The notes below the pieces were generated by a model. The model did no database searches. It saw only the letters and a program-made list of their open reading frames with translations, and was not told where the DNA came from. Source: Anaerolineae bacterium (lineage in GTDB: Bacteria; Chloroflexota; Anaerolineae; Anaerolineales; Villigracilaceae). Taken from it: a stretch of 7,720 bases of DNA. Each line of letters opens with the position of its first letter. The first letter of the stretch is position 1. Location: the NCBI GenBank assembly GCA_017303735.1, contig JAFLCF010000194.1:1-7720 (forward strand), read 5' to 3'. Positions 6,553-7,720 of this stretch are shown piece after piece. Position numbers and translations under genes: made by a program.

Positions 6553-6585
6553 AGGTGACAGTCACCTTGAAGGTGACTGTCACCT
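6553..6585. repeat. 33-base perfect palindrome, right flank of the RAYT gene (REP-like)
   Basis: AGGTGACAGTCACCTT (6553-6568) is the exact reverse complement of 6570-6585, with a central G (6569). It starts nine bases after the RAYT stop codon and ends 17 bases before the hsdM ATG. Each half is itself a 15-base palindrome (AGGTGAC-A-GTCACCT at 6553-6567 and AGGTGAC-T-GTCACCT at 6571-6585), so it can fold as one long hairpin or two short ones. Compared with the left copy, arm position 14 is C instead of T and the opposite base G instead of A, which keeps the pair. Confidence 0.9.
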
Positions 6586-6602
6586 GAATCACTGGAGAAT
6601 CA

Positions 6603-7720
6603 ATGGCATTAACCACGACACAAGACTTTACATCCCAAACCAAACAGTTAATCGACAGCCTCAAGGGCGTGTGCGCGAATTATGGGCTGGGCAACGATGG
6701 CAATGAGTTCAAGATCATCACGCAGACGTTCTTGTATAAGTTCATGAACGATAAGTTTGGGTATGAAGTGAAGCGGAAGAACCCCAAGCTGGCAAAAGCC
6801 GAAAGCTGGGAAAAAGAAATAAGCGCATTATCTGACAGCCAGTATGAAATGCTGTTGCTGAGACTCAGCCCCGAGGTCCCGAAGTTGAAGCGCGAGCATT
6901 TCATCTCCTATTTATTTAATCGGCAGTCCGATGGGCAATTCGCCAAACTATTCGATGACACGCTGCGCGACATCGCCATTTTCAACAATGACATTTTCTC
7001 GGTGAAGACCGATTCGGGGGCGAAGATCATTCTCTTCGACGAGTTGAGCAATTACATCACCGACTCAAGCAAGCGCGACGCGTTCTGCCGCGCACTCATC
7101 AACCCGCTGGTGAATTTCAGTTTTGAGGGCGTCTTCGAGCAGAAGTTCGATTTCTTTGCGACCATCTTTGAATATCTGATCAAGGACTATAACAAGGACG
7201 GCGGCGGAAAGTATGCCGAGTATTACACCCCGCACGCGGTGGCGAAGATTATGGCGGCAATTTTGGCGACGGAGAAGGTGAAGAACGTGACCGTGTACGA
7301 CCCCGCCGCTGGCTCTGGCTCGCTGTTGATGAGTTTGGCGCACGAGATCGGCGAAGAGCGCTGTTCCATTTACTCGCAGGATATTTCGCAAAAGTCGAGC
7401 GGAATGCTGCGCCTGAACCTGATCCTCAACAACCTGGCGCATTCCATCCAAAATATTATTCAGGGCAATACCCTGCTGGCGCCGTACCATAAAAAAGGCG
7501 ATAAGTTGATGACCTTCGATTTCATCGTCTCGAACCCGCCCTTCAAACTGGACTTTAGCGATTTCAGCGCCGACCTCGACACGAAGGCGAATCACGCGCG
7601 CTTTTTTGCGGGCATTCCCAACGTGCCCAACAAAGACAAAGACAAGATGGCAATTTATCTGGTCTTTATTCAGCACATCATCTTTTCGCTTTCATCGAAA
7701 GGCAAAGCCGCGATTGTTGT
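6603..7720 (+). CDS. hsdM: Type I restriction-modification DNA methyltransferase subunit M (HsdM), 3' end outside window
   Basis: The first 372 codons of an N6-adenine methyltransferase subunit are visible. With HsdS it methylates the recognition site, and with HsdR it forms the restriction complex. The ATG at 6603 has GGAG (6594-6597) five bases upstream. A helical N-terminal domain (about 1-180, with KIITQTFLYKFMNDKFGYEV at 37-56) is followed by the junction GGKYAEYYTPHAVAKIM (201-217) typical of HsdM. Next come the SAM-binding motif I DPAAGSGSL (233-241) and the catalytic motif IV NPPF (311-314). The frame is intact to the window edge, so the missing part is the C-terminal end of the methyltransferase domain and the tail. 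It is preceded by hsdR and the RAYT cassette, and hsdS would be expected downstream. If expression depends on read-through from hsdR, the two palindromes could lower it, which matters because methylation must keep pace with cleavage. No separate promoter stands out in the 17 bases after the palindrome. Confidence 0.95.
   Translation, partial: MALTTTQDFTSQTKQLIDSLKGVCANYGLGNDGNEFKIITQTFLYKFMNDKFGYEVKRKNPKLAKAESWEKEISALSDSQYEMLLLRLSPEVPKLKREHFISYLFNRQSDGQFAKLFDDTLRDIAIFNNDIFSVKTDSGAKIILFDELSNYITDSSKRDAFCRALINPLVNFSFEGVFEQKFDFFATIFEYLIKDYNKDGGGKYAEYYTPHAVAKIMAAILATEKVKNVTVYDPAAGSGSLLMSLAHEIGEERCSIYSQDISQKSSGMLRLNLILNNLAHSIQNIIQGNTLLAPYHKKGDKLMTFDFIVSNPPFKLDFSDFSADLDTKANHARFFAGIPNVPNKDKDKMAIYLVFIQHIIFSLSSKGKAAIV

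Larger units (their letters stand above)
5896..6585 (+). mobile_element. Palindrome-RAYT-palindrome cassette inserted between hsdR and hsdM
   Basis: The 690-base unit consists of the left palindrome, the transposase gene and the right palindrome. Without it, the hsdR stop (5892-5894) would be followed after 18 bases by the hsdM ATG, with GGAG in between. That is normal operon spacing, so insertion into an existing operon is the simplest history. No target duplication is visible at the edges (GTAAC on the left, GAATC on the right), as expected for HUH single-strand transposition. The true ends could lie slightly inside or outside the palindromes, since no empty site is available here. Confidence 0.65.

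Noticed and set aside
5896..6585. CRISPR-like or phage attachment-site interpretation of the repeated 33-base units
   Set aside because: There are only two copies, separated by a transposase gene and each palindromic; no regular spacers, Cas genes, integrase or tRNA are present.
7065..7676. Open frame of 203 codons on the minus strand inside hsdM
   Set aside because: It is fully antisense to a well-supported methyltransferase reading frame, its translation is Val/Arg/His-rich without domains, and it is explained by the codon bias of hsdM.
1..7720. tRNA, rRNA, riboswitch or other structured RNA gene
   Set aside because: Reading both strands by eye showed no cloverleaf, T-loop GTTCGA context, rRNA-like block or recognised riboswitch core.

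Overview
The window is a bacterial chromosomal segment, probably a small accessory (defence-island-like) region. Taxonomy cannot be fixed from the sequence. The mixed base composition, a secreted protein with an Ig-like C-terminal end, and the type I restriction and methyltransferase families present would all fit an environmental bacterium such as a Chloroflexota (Anaerolineae) member, but this is only a guess.

Layout. The left edge (1-207) is the GC-rich 3' end of a gene whose product ends in a bacterial Ig-like/beta-sandwich segment. It is closed by a strong GC-rich hairpin at 218-249. Next comes an AT-rich block (about 260-2590) with two plus-strand genes for unrecognised membrane proteins: 311-1438 (375 aa, six predicted membrane segments and an exported domain) and 1673-2512 (279 aa, three predicted membrane segments and a C-terminal exported domain). 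Each has its own promoter-like sequence and neither resembles a gene family I can name. At 2594-2721 lies a short frameshifted remnant of the 5' end of an adenine-specific DNA methyltransferase (Mod/type III-like). This is a fossil of an earlier restriction-modification gene.

From 2814 to the right edge is a type I restriction-modification locus. hsdR (2814-5894, intact, nuclease and helicase motifs visible) is followed by the start of hsdM (6603 to the edge, motif I and NPPF visible). hsdS is presumably beyond the window. Between hsdR and hsdM sits a compact REP-associated tyrosine transposase gene (RAYT, 5947-6543, HUH-type Y1 family). It is bracketed by two 33-base perfect palindromes (5896-5928 and 6553-6585) that differ from each other by a compensatory base-pair change. 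Removing 5896-6585 would leave hsdR and hsdM 18 bases apart with a ribosome binding site between them, so this looks like a 690-base palindrome-gene-palindrome cassette inserted into an hsdR-hsdM operon.

How the genes work together. HsdR (translocation and cleavage) and HsdM (methylation) should form one enzyme with an HsdS specificity subunit. The RAYT is a passenger whose flanking hairpins may affect the ratio of R to M expression. Two genes in the window (1673 and 2814) are preceded by an identical 15-base sequence containing a TAAAAT -10-like hexamer, at nearly the same distance from the chosen start codon. This is the clearest regulatory signal in the window.
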